Below, one piece after another: positions 24,078 to 36,089 of a stretch of DNA of 64,000 nt. The translations under genes were made by a program, and so were the position numbers. Location of the stretch: the NCBI GenBank assembly GCA_020081605.1, contig JAHREC010000049.1, positions 4,216,001 to 4,280,000 on the forward strand, given 5' to 3'. Below the pieces are notes generated by a model. It was not told the origin of the DNA, did no database searches, and saw nothing but the letters and a program-made list of their open reading frames with translations. The DNA is from Albifimbria verrucaria (Eukaryota > Ascomycota > Sordariomycetes > Hypocreales > Stachybotryaceae). Position 1 is the first letter of the stretch; every line of letters begins with the position of its first letter.

Positions 24078-24830
24078 ACTTGATTGATAGTGAGTGTGCT
24101 ATAACTCAGCACTTCCAACGACATCAGGAATTGGCTGGAACCGCACATTCAAGAAATTGGCAACAGGAAACACTTTATTTCTGTTCCCATTTGCCCACTT
24201 GTGTATTCCGCACAAGAAAATGATCCTTGATGACACATACCCAGGGAGGGGCGCCCAGCATTTCGAGTGGAGGTGGAGGTTATAGAAGGGTTAGAAGTGG
24301 TCCAGCGTTGACGGGATATCACCGACATGGCCCCCACCCCATAGCTTGACACTACAAAAGACAGCAAGGATCGATGTTCAAGTCGGCGATGACCTGCCGG
24401 ATATGTCACTTATCCCGAAGCCCTGTTCAGGCGACTTCTGGCACTGCCCTGCGCAACTCCCAGCACCACAAAATGGATCCTCAGTCTCATGCGGGGCAGA
24501 AGCCATAGTTGCATTGTCCCCGTGAGGATTCCCTGGAGCGGCAAATCCTTATGGGCCTTTCCCGGCCTTAGACACACCCACTCCATCCCCAAAATCATCC
24601 AATGCTGGCCTTGCACGCTGCCCACATTCCGGACATTTGACTGAGGATTTAGGCCCGCTGGGTTCACCGTCAGGATTGAGACATGCTTGTTCAGAGGTAC
24701 AAAGTAGCTTAACCACGTGGTGGCGTGATGGCATTTTTATTTAAGCACCCTGGATCGCCAGGGCTGGTTCACATTGACATCTTCACGAGTAGCGCTTGAA
24801 GGGTTGCATCGCTGTTGAATCCTGGCCAAT
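24078..24830. other. intergenic, promoter of the FAD oxidase
   Basis: About 750 bases. The overlapping frames on both strands (24149-24734) show no recognisable domain. An AT-rich TATA-like stretch (TTTTTATTTAAG) at about 24735-24746, some 90 bases before the ATG at 24831, is a plausible core promoter for the oxidase. Confidence 0.45.
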
Positions 24831-26602
24831 ATGTTCGCCAACTTCTCCAGCCTTGTGCTGCTCTTGACTGCCAACATCGGTTTGTCTGTTGCTCTGCCTA
24901 AGCTCTGTGGCATCGAAGGGCCAGATAACTGCAAGTGCTTTCCTGGAGATGACTGCTGGCCCGAACAAAGTCAGTGGGCGGCCCTCAATGCAACCGTCGA
25001 TGGCCGCTTGGTTGCTACAGTACCCTTGGGATCCCCGTGCCACGACCCAAGCTACGATGCCAACCAGTGCGCCGAACTTCAGGACGAGTGGCGGTTTTCA
25101 TCGATCCAGTAAGAGATCAGCACTCCACTTCGTAATGTAGAAACATTGGCTAATAGTATTTCAGCATGGAGTCTTCATCTTCAGTAATGGCACCGCTCTT
25201 TGCTAATCAGAGCTGTGATCCCTTCAGACCCAAGGAAGATGGATGTACCCTTGGTAATTATGTTCGCTATGCTGTCGACGTCGCAAGTCCTGCGCATATT
25301 GCTGCGACCATGGAGTTTGCCAGCAAGCACAACATCCGTATCGTCATCCGAAACACTGGCCATGACTACAACGGACGCTCTACCGGAGCAGGCGCTCTCG
25401 CCATCTGGACTCACCATCTCAAGGACTCAGAAGTTCTGGATTGGGATGACGAGAACTTTACCGGCAAAGCCATCAAGTTCGGCGCTGGTATCCAGGGTTT
25501 TGAAGGACTTGCCGCTGCTCGCAAGGAGGGGCTTGTTGTTGTCACCGGCGAGTGTCCATCTGTTGGCCTAGCAGGAGGCTACACGCAAGGTGGTGGCCAC
25601 TCTGCCCTTTCGACTGTTTATGGTCTTGCTGCTGACAACACCTTGTCATTTGAGGTTGTCACAACTGATGGAAAGCTAGTCACTGCGTCAAGATCAGAAA
25701 ATCAGGATTTGTATTGGGCACTGAGCGGAGGCGGAGGTGGTAACTACGGCGTGGTCTATTCCATGACTGTTCGAGCCCACCCGGAAGCCAAGGTCAGTGG
25801 CGCAAAGTTCGCTGTGGCACCTCCTCAAAACAATACGGAGTTGATCTACGATGTAATCGATGCTTTTCATGCTGCCCTCCCTGACATCGTCGATTCAGGC
25901 ATCATGGTCATTTACTTCTTCGGAGCGGGCTTTATTCAAAGTCCCGCCATTACAGCATACAACAAAACACAGGCGCAGTTGGAAGATATCTTGAAGCCCT
26001 TCACCGACGCAGTTGCTGACCTCGGCATAACCTTTGAGCCAACCTACACCGAGTATGATAGCTATTACGAGCATTACAATCACTACTGGGGTCCCTTGCC
26101 GGCTGGCAACATTCAAGTTGGCGACTCGCTCTTCGGAGGGCGCCTCATGCCCCGAACTGCTCTTCCTTCCTTCGGCCAGACAGCTCGCCAACTCGCTAAG
26201 ATGGGTGTGACATATATTGGTGTTGGCACCGATGTTTCACGTTTTGGTTCTGACAACGCCAATGCTGTGCTTCCTCAGTGGCGCAGCTCCCTCGTGCAGG
26301 TGTCACTCACGCTGCCTTGGAGCTTTGACGTTCCCTTTGCCGACATGGTTGCGGCACAGGATCGTATCACCAACGAGATTCAGCCTGTCATTGAGGCTGC
26401 GACCCCGGGTGCTGGGGCGTACATGAACGAGGCCAACTTCCAACAACACGATTTCCAGGATACGTTTTACGGCGTAAACTACCCAATACTTCTTGAGATC
26501 AAAAACAAGTACGACCCCAACCACTTGTTGTATGTCCAGACGGGAGTGGGCAGTGAGGGCTGGGCGCAAAGTAATGATGGCCGTCTATGTAAGACGAAAT
26601 GA
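24831..26602 (+). CDS. secreted berberine-bridge-type FAD oxidoreductase
   Basis: Intact FAD-linked oxidase of 571 residues, exons 24831-25108 and 25165-26602. A signal peptide (MFANFSSLVLLLTANIGLSV, cleavage near ALP) is followed by a Cys-rich N-terminal segment (CGIEGPDNCKCFPGDDC). The PCMH-type FAD domain contains VIRNTGHDYNGRS, whose His attaches FAD at C8, and VTGECPSVGLAGG, whose Cys is in position for the second attachment at C6. These indicate a bicovalent flavin. GGGHSALSTVYGLAADN and SGGGGGNYGVVYSMTV follow. The C-terminal BBE motif is YPILLEIKNKYDPNHLLYV. Related enzymes oxidise sugars, alcohols or alkaloid and polyketide intermediates; the substrate here is unknown. It lies just upstream of the P450 in the same orientation. 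Confidence 0.92.
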
Positions 26603-27412
26603 TGCTGAGAATGAATAAACAATCTGTATGTATCAATATTCCAACCAATTCGATCGATTGAGGAAGCTCCTTTTGCCCATTGCTTCGCGTCTCTACTCAC
26701 TTTGCGATATTACCGGGCACTGAATTCTACACTTTCTGTGCTATGAGTGTATGACCGGATTGAATGCACATCTTGACCCACTACGAAATTCAAGATTGTC
26801 CCAGCATATCCACTGTTCCCGAAAGCCGCGTGCTACCCCAGATGATTGGGATTGCTCGGGTTGTTTGGTCAACACGTCATTGGAGACCAGCTCGGCTCGG
26901 GGCCTCCACCGACCGGCTCAATTGCCGTAGTGCGCAATCTTTACCCCGCGCTTGATGATCAGTAACATGTGTGAATAGTTCGTCCTGGGCATTAACCGGC
27001 ACGGGTGGATAAACAGTTCGAATGGCATTGATCGATCTTGAAGTTCCATGTTGGCATTTTCGCAATTATCCTGGATGTTCCTGACGTACCAGAAAAGAGT
27101 ATCTCGGTGGAATGAAAACCATGAACACTGGTAAAAACCGTGATATGTGTTGAAAGAGCTGCGCGAGACTTGCACTGTGTCCTCACTTACTCCATAATTT
27201 CGTCGGGAGCCTACGAGCGATTGAATTGCCGCTTCATGTTGCCGAAGCCTAAGCCACTTTTGATGGCGCCTTGGTGGCCGAGGACCCAAGCTATCACTGG
27301 TGAAGTCACATTACTTCGGCTGTTGTTACATATAACCCGAGTTTGGTCGCTGGTGAGCCATCTTTCCCTTCGTCACGAATTCACGTTCCATTTTGCAATC
27401 GTTGAAGCGAAT
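26603..27412. other. intergenic between FAD oxidase and P450
   Basis: About 800 bases. A 123-codon minus-strand frame (26918-27289) overlaps it, but it has no motif and an alternative frame of equal quality, so I do not call it. It presumably holds the P450 promoter. Confidence 0.45.
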
Positions 27413-29230
27413 ATGAGCACCTCCGTGTTTTCTGTCATAGCCAGCTTTGTCGCCCAGAACTGGGTCGCAGTCTGCCTAATTAGTGTCATAGCCCTCCTCG
27501 TCAGAAACAGATTCTATAATCGGCTTGATAAGTATCCTGGGCCGTTTCTAGCTTCACTCACGGACTGGTGGAGATTATGGGACGTCTATAAGCAACGTCC
27601 TGAAGTAACACACTTGAGACTCCATGCAAAACATGGCGATGTCGTCCGCTTGGGGCCTAATTGTCTTTCATTCGCAGATCCGGAGGCGTTGAAGGTAATC
27701 TATGGTTTAAACAAAGGGTTCGTTAAGGTGGGTTTGTTACTCTTTCAACTATCAAGTCTATAACTCATCCATATTAGTCGGATTTTTACGTCGTACAACA
27801 ACCACTGGCACAAGGGCAATCTCAACCATCGCTGTTCAGCACGACAGACAATGTCTTCCACGCCCAATTTCGACGCTGCGTGAACGCAGCTTTTTCCATG
27901 TCTGCACTTGTGCAATATGAACCAGCTGTCGATAACACAACTCGGTTATTTTTGGATCAAACTGAGCGATTATTTGCAGACAAGGGTGACCGATGCGATT
28001 TTACAGAATGGCTGCAGTTCTATGCCTTTGATGTAATCGGCGAGATTACCTATGGACGACGACATGGCTTTCTTGAGCAGAATCTCGATATTGACAGAAT
28101 TATAAACTACCTAGGCCGACTGTTCCTTTATGTTGCACCAGTAAGTTCACCAAGAATAACATCAATCCCGCATACTTACCGCAATCACTAGATTGGCCAG
28201 ATGCCTTTTCTGGACAAATTGATGCTCAAAAACCCTTTATACCTACTCCTTTCTAAGCTGAAGCTAGTTGATTCGACCTTCCCGGTTGCTCGCTTTGCAC
28301 AAGCCAGGATGAAGGAACGTTTACGTACAAAGGATGCTCAGCTGCCAATCTCGGCACATGAGATCCATTCCGGAAAACCAGACCTGCTCTCAAAGTTTCT
28401 AGCCGCCCAAGAATCACGTCCAGAGTTCATGACAGACAGACTTGTCCAGACAATGGCAGTTAGCATGGCATTCGCAGGCAGCGAGACCACAGCAATCACC
28501 CTCGCCGCCGTCTTCTATTACTTACTTCGTACTCCTTCTGCTATGAAACGACTCAGAGACGAGTTGAATGATTTTGAAAACTCAGGAGGTTTCGAAGACA
28601 TGACTACCGGCCTTGTTACTTGGGCGGAGGCCCAGAAGCTTCCCTATCTTGATGCTTGCATTAAGGAAGCATTTAGAGTACACCCTGCCCCTGGTTTACC
28701 ACTAGAGCGTGTAGTGCCTGACGGTGGCGCTGAGATAGCCGGCCATTTTATCCCGTCTGGCACCATCGTTGGGTGCTCTGCATGGGTGATTCACCGCCGC
28801 AAGGAAATTTTTGGTGAAGATGTAGATGGGTACCGCCCCGAGCGATGGCTTCTTGACGACACGCTTCAGGGCGAACAAAGGAGTGCACAGGAATCCAAAA
28901 TTAAAAGAATGAACTCCACAATGATCCAATTCGGCATGGGCAGCCGGACATGTATCGGGAAAAACATCAGTCTTCTAGAGGTCTACAAGCTGGTTCCGAG
29001 TCTATTGCGCAGGTTCGAGGTAAGCAAGGCTCCAATTTGCATATATCATCAAACAATACGACCTTGGACAAGTGTTAACCATCCTATAGATACAATTCGA
29101 GGATCCAGCAGTAGAATGGCGCTTGATAAACGCATGGTTTGTGAAGCAAACCAATTTCTTTGTCAAATTCACGCAACGATCAGTAGGGCAAAGGTCACCT
29201 AAGATCAAAGCTTCTACAGTCGAATATTAA
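27413..29230 (+). CDS. cytochrome P450, pisatin-demethylase-like
   Basis: Intact microsomal P450 of 548 residues, exons 27413-27727, 27778-28140, 28192-29019 and 29090-29230 (each a whole number of codons). An N-terminal membrane anchor (WVAVCLISVIALLVRNRF) precedes the Pro-rich hinge KYPGPFLAS. The I-helix oxygen-binding segment is AFAGSETTAITL, the K-helix ExxR is EAFR, the PERF-like motif is YRPERW, and the haem loop is FGMGSRTCIGKN with the Cys ligand. The region around VVRLGPNCLSFADPEALKVI resembles the CYP57/pisatin demethylase group. Such enzymes hydroxylate or demethylate secondary metabolites, plant or self-made. It is co-oriented with the FAD oxidase and faces the GMC oxidoreductase. 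Confidence 0.93.
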
Positions 29231-29963
29231 TTAGGCGCCTGTTTGTCTTTGAACTCGTATCTGTATCTTTTACGACTGTATAAATTGGACAAATCGACTA
29301 GCTAGGCTTTAGATATCATTGGAGAGGTTGAAATGTCTTTGGGGGTAAATGTCAATAATTCAGATTAACCATAACAACTGCCAGGGCGTGATCCATCAAC
29401 CCTCATGTGACAGCCCATAGCCAACAGCTCTCCGTAATGTCCTGTACTGCCAGTAAAACTTGAGTTTAAATGCATTGTACCATCGATAGAGCAGCCTCTT
29501 TGAGCTATATGTCGTTATTGAATCCAAAGATTCCTAGCAAGTACATGATTTCTGGCTCAACAGCCCGGGCCACAAGCAGCAGAGCAGTATATATTGTATG
29601 AGTCTACATTTTACACACAGCAGACCATTTTGAGGCAAATTTATTTCGCTTCGTTTTAATTCATTTTGCAGGAACTTCAAAGACGGAAAAAGCAAGGAAG
29701 GGTTAGAACATAGTGCCATCCTTGGATCAAATGAAAACACTTGATACTCCCTGAGAACCTTTGATCTGACGACTCGAATTTGGTGTTTTCTTTTATGTCA
29801 GCCGACCCTACATGTCAAGCAGGTGTTTCTGATACAGTCACATGGAGCTGGCTCACGTCTCTATTATGGGTTACAATAATGCCGTTGTGGTTATTTTAGA
29901 TACCGAACTGATATAAAAGTCACCTAGAAGTGAGGTGTGTTCGGAATTGCCAATGAAATACAC
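29231..29963. other. convergent intergenic region
   Basis: About 730 bases between the converging P450 and GMC genes. No coding frame or repeat noted; presumably both terminators. Confidence 0.5.
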
Positions 29964-31823
29964 CTATGAAAGCTCATACTGTTCGATTAGCTTTTCTGCA
30001 GCCGTCAAACCGGTGACATAGGCAACAGCCTGTATATGACAACTGGCCAGAACAGGAACAACACCATTGTCAGCAATACGAATGTTCTCAAATCCAATTA
30101 ATTTGAAATCATGGTCAACAACCGCATCAGCATCTGTCGATTTCCCCATTTTAGTTGTTCCTGTCATGTGCCAGCTAGACGAAATCGTGGATCGCCAGTG
30201 TGCAAGCAAATCTTCGTCTGAGTCACCTTGTGGGCCTGCGAGCATTTCTATATTGTCCTTAGAGTAACTCTCGGATTTTATCAGACGGAATGCATCACGC
30301 AAGGACTCGATGGCGGCACGGCGGTCGAAAGGCGTAGATAGAAACTTAGGGTCGAATTTGAGAGGGACATCCCAATCTGAAGACTGTAATGTGACCTCGC
30401 CGCGGCTTTGGGCATTGTAGTAGAAGACGAGGAGGCAAGAATAGTTCAGGTTTGAGTCTGGGAAGTTAGGGATGAACCAGTGGATAGGAAAATGAGTGAT
30501 GATTTCGTAGTGGGGAACCGTCTCCTTGGTCAAGTAAGCTTTCTCCTCAGCAGGAAGGGCTTTGAACTCCTCAGATTCCACGAGTTTATCGAGCTTAAAC
30601 CAGCCGATACCGGCTTCACAGGCGAATTTAGACCAAGGGCCGGTGCCATCTTGTCTCCACTGTTCCAGTGCCTCGTCCATAATCTTCTTGTCGCTGTAAA
30701 AGATATCTCTTTCTGTGTCACCTGGTTTCCTCTTGTAGACAATAGGCGTGAACATATGGTCCCGGAGACCTTGTCCAACTGCAGCTACATCTTTTACGAC
30801 TGGCAAGCCAAATCGTTCCAGTTGTTCTTTTGGGCCAATTCCGGAGAGCATAAGGATTTTAGGGGTATCCAAAGCACCAGCTGAGAGTATAACCTCTTTA
30901 GAGGCCATGTCTGTCACACAATTAGTTGAAATATTTGTTTAGGCCTCAAGGCCAGCGTGCAATAACGTATCCTTACATTGCGTATTATTGGATTCGACAC
31001 CAGTAACTCTGATTCCCTCAACGATGACTTTTTGCACAGGAGCGTTGGTAATGATGGTCAAGTTGTCAGGCTTCGGTGACAGCAGGTCATTGGCAGTCGA
31101 TCGTAGACCGTTACTACAGGAGTTAATCAATACTGACATACCCAACGGATCTCCTGAATTGTGGTCCGGATTGAGAGGAAAGCCAGCATTCTCGAAAAGA
31201 TCAAGGACTGCAGGAAGGTCTTTCTCCCACTCTCTAGCATAGCCCACATGAAGCTTGCCAGAGTTCCCGTGGTCGTTGGCGTTAGGAGATGCATACTTGG
31301 GACTTATCCCAGCGGGCAGGTCACCATGGAACGTCTCTAAGCTCTTAAAGCGGGCATGCATTTTCTCCCAGCAGTATGCATCATCACCAACGATACGCGC
31401 CCATTCTTCATAGTCGTCGCGGGCGCCGATTGTGTAGACACCAAAGTTTATGGCGCTCGAACCGCCGAGACCTTTACCGCGTGAGTAGTCCAGCTCACGA
31501 TTGTCAGCATGCCCTTGTGGGGACGTCTTGTACCCCCAGTTCATATCTTTATTCGTATGAGTGAGCCATCGCTGACCGTCGACTCTCAGATCGCGATCTT
31601 CATTGGGGCCTCCTGCCTCCAGCAGAAGTACACTTGGCTTCTTCGAAGATCGCGCGAGAGTGGATGCAACAGTACAACCGGCAGGGCCACCTGAGATTGG
31701 GGTATTCAGCACGATTTCACGAAGATCTTACTCACACAAAGCAGTGCTCATATCAAGCTACCATGTAAGGAAAATAAGTCACCTACCTCCAACAACAATA
31801 AAATCATAAGCAGGCTGCGCCAT
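29964..31823 (-). CDS. GMC oxidoreductase
   Basis: Intact glucose-methanol-choline family flavoprotein of 565 residues, exons 31787-31823, 30977-31690 and 29964-30910. The N-terminal ADP-binding motif is FIVVGGGPAGCTVASTLA ending in VLLLEAG. GMC signature 1 is YSRGKGLGGSSAINFG and signature 2 is GALDTPKILMLSGIG. The catalytic His lies in SSWHMTGTTKMG. There is no signal peptide before the dinucleotide fold, so an intracellular or peroxisomal/cytosolic role is likelier than a secreted one, and no SKL is present. Many fungal paralogues (aryl-alcohol, choline dehydrogenase-like) sit in metabolite clusters. It fits with the neighbouring P450 and FAD oxidase as a redox group. Confidence 0.92.
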
Positions 31824-32980
31824 TGAGTGATAAAATAAGACGCAATACTCTTCCACAGGATAAGAATGAATCCGAGCCCAGAACAAGATGCAATGGGAGG
31901 AAGAGGATGCTCCTGTGCATACTCGCACGAAAAAAGAGGGGAACGGTCATGCAACACAACATTAAGTGGAAGGCCGAGGCTGAGGCCTGCGGCCAAATCC
32001 TTCAGCGCCAAGGGTGAGAAGTGTGTGCCAACAGTCACGCAACTATCCTCATTTGTCGAACCAAAAATGTCTAGATTCTAGACTGGCAAGATCCGGGCCA
32101 ACTGCGCCAGGCTTATCCATGATTTGCAATGGTTGAGAGAATGTCCCCATCTGGGACCTATTTTCAGGCTATTGGCAGAGGTCGTCACTTAATTGGATGG
32201 ACATAACCTCCTTTCCCTCACTTATTGCTCCTTTTATGTAGATCTCTCCTAAACTGGTCTAATATGTGTTGCATCAGGTCCTAGCAAATAAATGCCGTCT
32301 TAGATATTCAAGGCACATATCGCTGTATCCCAGACTATGCAAACGACACCATATGAGTCATCGGACACCTAAGCTGCTAAAATTGTCAGGTGATACTCGC
32401 GCAACCGTATTTACAAACATATCTATGAAGCATCTCATGTTGCAGGTGTGACAATGTAACAGTTAGACGACTTGGGAGACGCAAGTACTGGATGACGGCA
32501 AGAAGATACCAAAGCAAAAAGCACAAGAGTTGCTCATGACGACTAGGGATAGATGCACTCAGATATTACGCCATGCCAGACGATCCGTACGTTTTGTGCC
32601 CATCCTATGTTGGTGGGTGCTATAAACGATGGTGACCTTGTTTTGGCTTGCCATTATGTTTCGGATGAGGATCCCAGATGTCATGTCTCTGAGCACTTGC
32701 GAACGAACAAATTGCTAACGCGATGAGGATGAGTTACATGCTATGTATAATAAAGAAACAACATTCTCAACACACATTTTCGTTTCGATGACTCAACAAA
32801 TTAGCCCAAAACAGTATATCCTTGGTTTATGGCACCTCTATGTGGATAAGCAGAGGAATTGTCGTTCATGAAGTAGGAAGCCGTAAGTAATATTAGTAAT
32901 AAGTCCTACATGATTGAATGAAGCTACAAGATTGAACTTTTATAAGAGTCTCTTGAAGCTATTGGCTGGCCAGTCTCTAC
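31824..32980. other. intergenic, no gene seen
   Basis: About 1.15 kb upstream of the GMC gene. It holds the GMC promoter, and nothing else is recognised. Confidence 0.5.
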
Positions 32981-32994
32981 ACGAAGCAGGGCTA

Positions 32995-33330
32995 TTTCCA
33001 ATAACCTCGTTCGAATCCTCCGTATTCATACCAGAGTGCAAAGTTAACGTTTGCGCCCTGTTACGAATTTTGTCTTAGGAAATGTGCTTGATGTGACATC
33101 GATTCTAGCACTTCAACCTCGAATTGGGCTTGCCCTCCTCGGGGTTCACACTTCCATTCAAGCCCGCGATGTTGGAATAAACTGTATCGTCCATGGCTAC
33201 CGTCTCTCACTGGAAAATCAAAGCCATTTCGTCATAGTCCCACCCATACGTTACGTCCTGGCCGTTTTCAATCAACAGTTCTTCGAATTTAGAGTTTCCG
33301 TATTGTGGTGCCTAGCACATGGCGCTGCGG
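32995..33330 (-). CDS. possible small protein gene, unrecognised
   Basis: Tentative. On the minus strand a frame from about 33310 downward reads in a protein-like way (FEELLIENGQDVTYGWDYDE). After one apparent missing base near 33211 it continues in an acidic/aromatic segment up to an inferred intron of about 54 nt (donor at about 33110, acceptor AACAG at about 33057). It then ends in a short aromatic C-terminus (FALWYEYGGFERGYW) at about 32998. No initiating ATG or signal peptide could be fixed. A TATAAATA-like element lies at 33393-33400. The composition suggests a small secreted protein, but I recognise no family and it could be a relic. Confidence 0.28.
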
Positions 33331-33733
33331 CAATTATTACCCATTCCGTTGATTTCGGCCCCTGGATGAGTCGTTGAACGTGAGAGTTTGAGCTATAAAT
33401 ACTGATAGGAAGGCTTCCATTCATTCTATTCGGCATAGGAGCTCAAAGGGCTTGATTGAGCTCTATTACCATCTCCCTTGACAGATAAAGATTGACGTGC
33501 ACCAGGCCCAAGAAAAGAACGGTCATTCCCGTCGTATCAGTTGTTGGTAACACTTATCGGGGTATGAAAACTCCACAGACTTGCGTTGTTACTTATCGAC
33601 AATGCGATGAGAGGCATATCAGATTCATGGCGAACTCAATTAATCATGCGTCAATTCGGACTCGTTGATCTCCGATTGCCTCTTTCAACTAAATCTCGTT
33701 CGTGGGCATGCAAGTAAGACGAAAGTGGCACTC

Positions 33734-34080
33734 TAGCTAAACAAGCACTCGCTCCCGTCCTGGTTTGAAGTAGAATCTATCCCAAGACGACGAGCCAAGC
33801 CACCAACCAGGTAAGTCGGGGTTGAGCTTGGAACAACGCCAGTACACTCTTGGCTTACAATAAAATCCCTCGTACCGAGGTCTCTCATTTCCCCATGGCT
33901 CATTATGGATGCAGGTGGAAGTTTGGCCACTGGGAAGGGGATAGCTGGCGTTGACTAATGCAAGCAACCCTCAACAAACATTACTCGTATAATTTCAACT
34001 CAGAGTAAATGTGGTCTTACTTCCGACCGAATAGGTGTAGGAACATTTGTCAGGATGCGCCAATACTGGGCTAGCGAAAC
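33734..34080 (-). CDS. possible small cysteine-containing secreted protein
   Basis: Tentative. A minus-strand frame at 33734-33954 reads SGQTSTCIHNEPWGNERPRY and continues with three more aromatic/Cys-containing blocks (FYCKPRVYWRCSKL) to the stop near 33734. A plausible intron (GTAAGACC donor near 34022, GCATTAG acceptor near 33954) joins it to an upstream exon with DKCSYTYSVG, adding a further Cys. The 5' exon and signal peptide are not resolved. The pattern of a few Cys and many Trp/Tyr is common in small secreted proteins of fungi; no family is recognised. Confidence 0.3.
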
Positions 34081-34852
34081 GGTTGTGTTGGCGAATCTAG
34101 CATGTTCAGGGTAGGAATTCAGTGCCAGTACAGACGAGGAATTAGTCGGTTTCCTGCACCGCTATATGGACGCACTAAATTTATCAACAGATTGGAAACA
34201 TTTACTAGACTCGGCTTCACTTAAATATGTATTGTTCGAATACGTTTCATTCGGCAGGGGTGTGGCAGCCTGTCCATTTCAAACAGCTTTCATAGGCTCA
34301 CTGAACTTTCCACCATAGTGAAGTCCCATTGCGTGAGTTGTTACCTGATGAAATTAGACAAGCGCAATCGAAATTCCGGAATTGGTTGTTTTCATCATAT
34401 TTCTTGACAGAATCAGAAACCTTATTGACTTTGCTCGGACAAGCTTCGCTAATATCGATGCGTCGTTTGGTTTAGTCTTATTCAAAATATCATCTGGTCT
34501 TACTTTCCACTGCACAGGGCCTAGGAATTTTGCACCAACTCTGTGCCGGAAGAAGCCAAGATTCACCCCAATTGCCTTGTGACAGGGACGAGTTTTCTGG
34601 GCTATCAGACTAGACACTCTGCCTGATGGACTTGACGATCTCGATTAACACGGTGACCTCATTTATGTTTTACGAACTCAACGGGTATATCAAGGTATGA
34701 CGTAAGAGTGGTCGTCAGAAGGATTTGCGGATTTCAAGCAGATAATTTTCCGATATAAATTCCTGCGCCTTCATCAAGAATGTGATTGAATTTGACCCTG
34801 GCCAACCTCGAATGCACCCTGTTTCATTCTTACGAACCATTGTTTGTCCAAC
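34081..34852. other. intergenic, promoter region
   Basis: About 770 bases with no called gene; short frames on both strands (34354-34617) lack features. It includes the promoter of the secreted protein gene at 34853. Confidence 0.45.
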
Positions 34853-35476
34853 ATGAAGAACAATCTTATCGCTGCTCTCTTTGCAGGGGCGTCTGTGGTT
34901 TCAGCCGCGGCTGTGGTTCACGAGGCTCGCGATGTCCAGGAAGGATTTTATCGTGTTTCTACCAATGAAGCAGGACAAACAACTACTGAATTCACGCCAT
35001 TGGACAAAGTTGTCAACGTTTCGCTCAAACCTCGTTCTTCACTTGAGAAACGCAATGAAGGATGCGGCCCCGGATCCGTCAATATAAACGAAGCAGATGC
35101 TGCTGACTTCTGCCTTATTGGTGGTTTTCCTGGGAACGATAACGTGTACCTTAATCAGAATTCTTGGTCATATGTATGTATTTTGCCATATATGCCTTCA
35201 CCTTCATCTCCTTGATTGGATCCATTTCGAACCAATGTGCTTACATGAGACCAATTCGCAGTGTATTGTTGGCAATGTCGTTGCCTATATCTGCCCCTAC
35301 AGCAATGGATACAAGAGCAAACTTGACATCACAGGAACCTGGGCATATGTCAAATCGCTTTGTGGTCCAAGCCGGATGGGTTGGGCAGATATTTCCAACG
35401 GTGCTGGAGATTGGGTAGCTGGACATGCACTGAAAACTGCCCTTTCTGCGTTCCAAACTTCCGTGCTGGAGACTAG
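34853..35476 (+). CDS. small secreted cysteine-rich protein with a Kex2-like site
   Basis: About 178 residues in two exons (34853-35173 and 35262-35476). A signal peptide (MKNNLIAALFAGASVVSAAA) is followed by a propeptide of about 55 residues and a dibasic Glu-Lys-Arg site (SSLEKRNEGCGPG) typical of Kex2 processing. The mature part then carries about eight Cys. The frame must change by one missing base in the GGG at 35413-35415. In the corrected frame the C-terminus has three closely spaced Cys and the stop is at 35474-35476, while the uncorrected frame runs to 35519. The start at 34853 was chosen for the signal peptide. I recognise the architecture, not the family; it is a candidate secreted effector or cell-wall protein. 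Confidence 0.66.
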
Positions 35477-36089
35477 TGGCTACGCTTCATTAGACTTTCG
35501 TCACGCGGAAATGCTCTAGATGCTCGCGAGAGAAATCCACATGAGACGGTTTTCGCATTTCCTCCCACGCCAGGAACCAGGGCTGGAATTACACAGAATT
35601 GTGAGACCAAATTTTCTAATAAAAGAATTCATCAATTATTTCTTGATCAAGCCTTTCGTACAATGAAGTAGGACTTGCAAACTCTTTGTTTCGAAAACAC
35701 TTGTAAAGGACTTCATGTCGGCCCGTTTCCAACGAATTGGTTCTCGATGAGTGAAAGGTGGCTCATGATGGTATACTGCTGGTTAATAATTCTGAGACGT
35801 AGGTAGTGGTCAAGATATACATAATCTGGCTTGAAAGGACTTTTCATATTGTGATTCACTTGGCAGATAGAATTATAAATAACTGTGCATATCGCTGAAA
35901 GTGTTATCTTTGCACATTAGCAATGTATTCACTGACCTCCATATCTAGGCACGCGGTGACCGGTTCACAATTCGACAGCACTTTAATATTTACAGTTACT
36001 GAGTGAGGCTTCCTCCAAAATCAATCGAAAGATCAAACACAAAGTGTGTTATTGCTAGAAGTATCATTGATGGTTGCTACGTAATATGA
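35477..36089. other. convergent intergenic region
   Basis: About 610 AT-rich bases between converging genes. No coding frame or repeat seen. Confidence 0.5.

Noticed and set aside
26918..27289. 123-codon minus-strand frame upstream of the P450
   Set aside because: Two alternative frames over the same DNA look equally protein-like and none has a recognisable motif.
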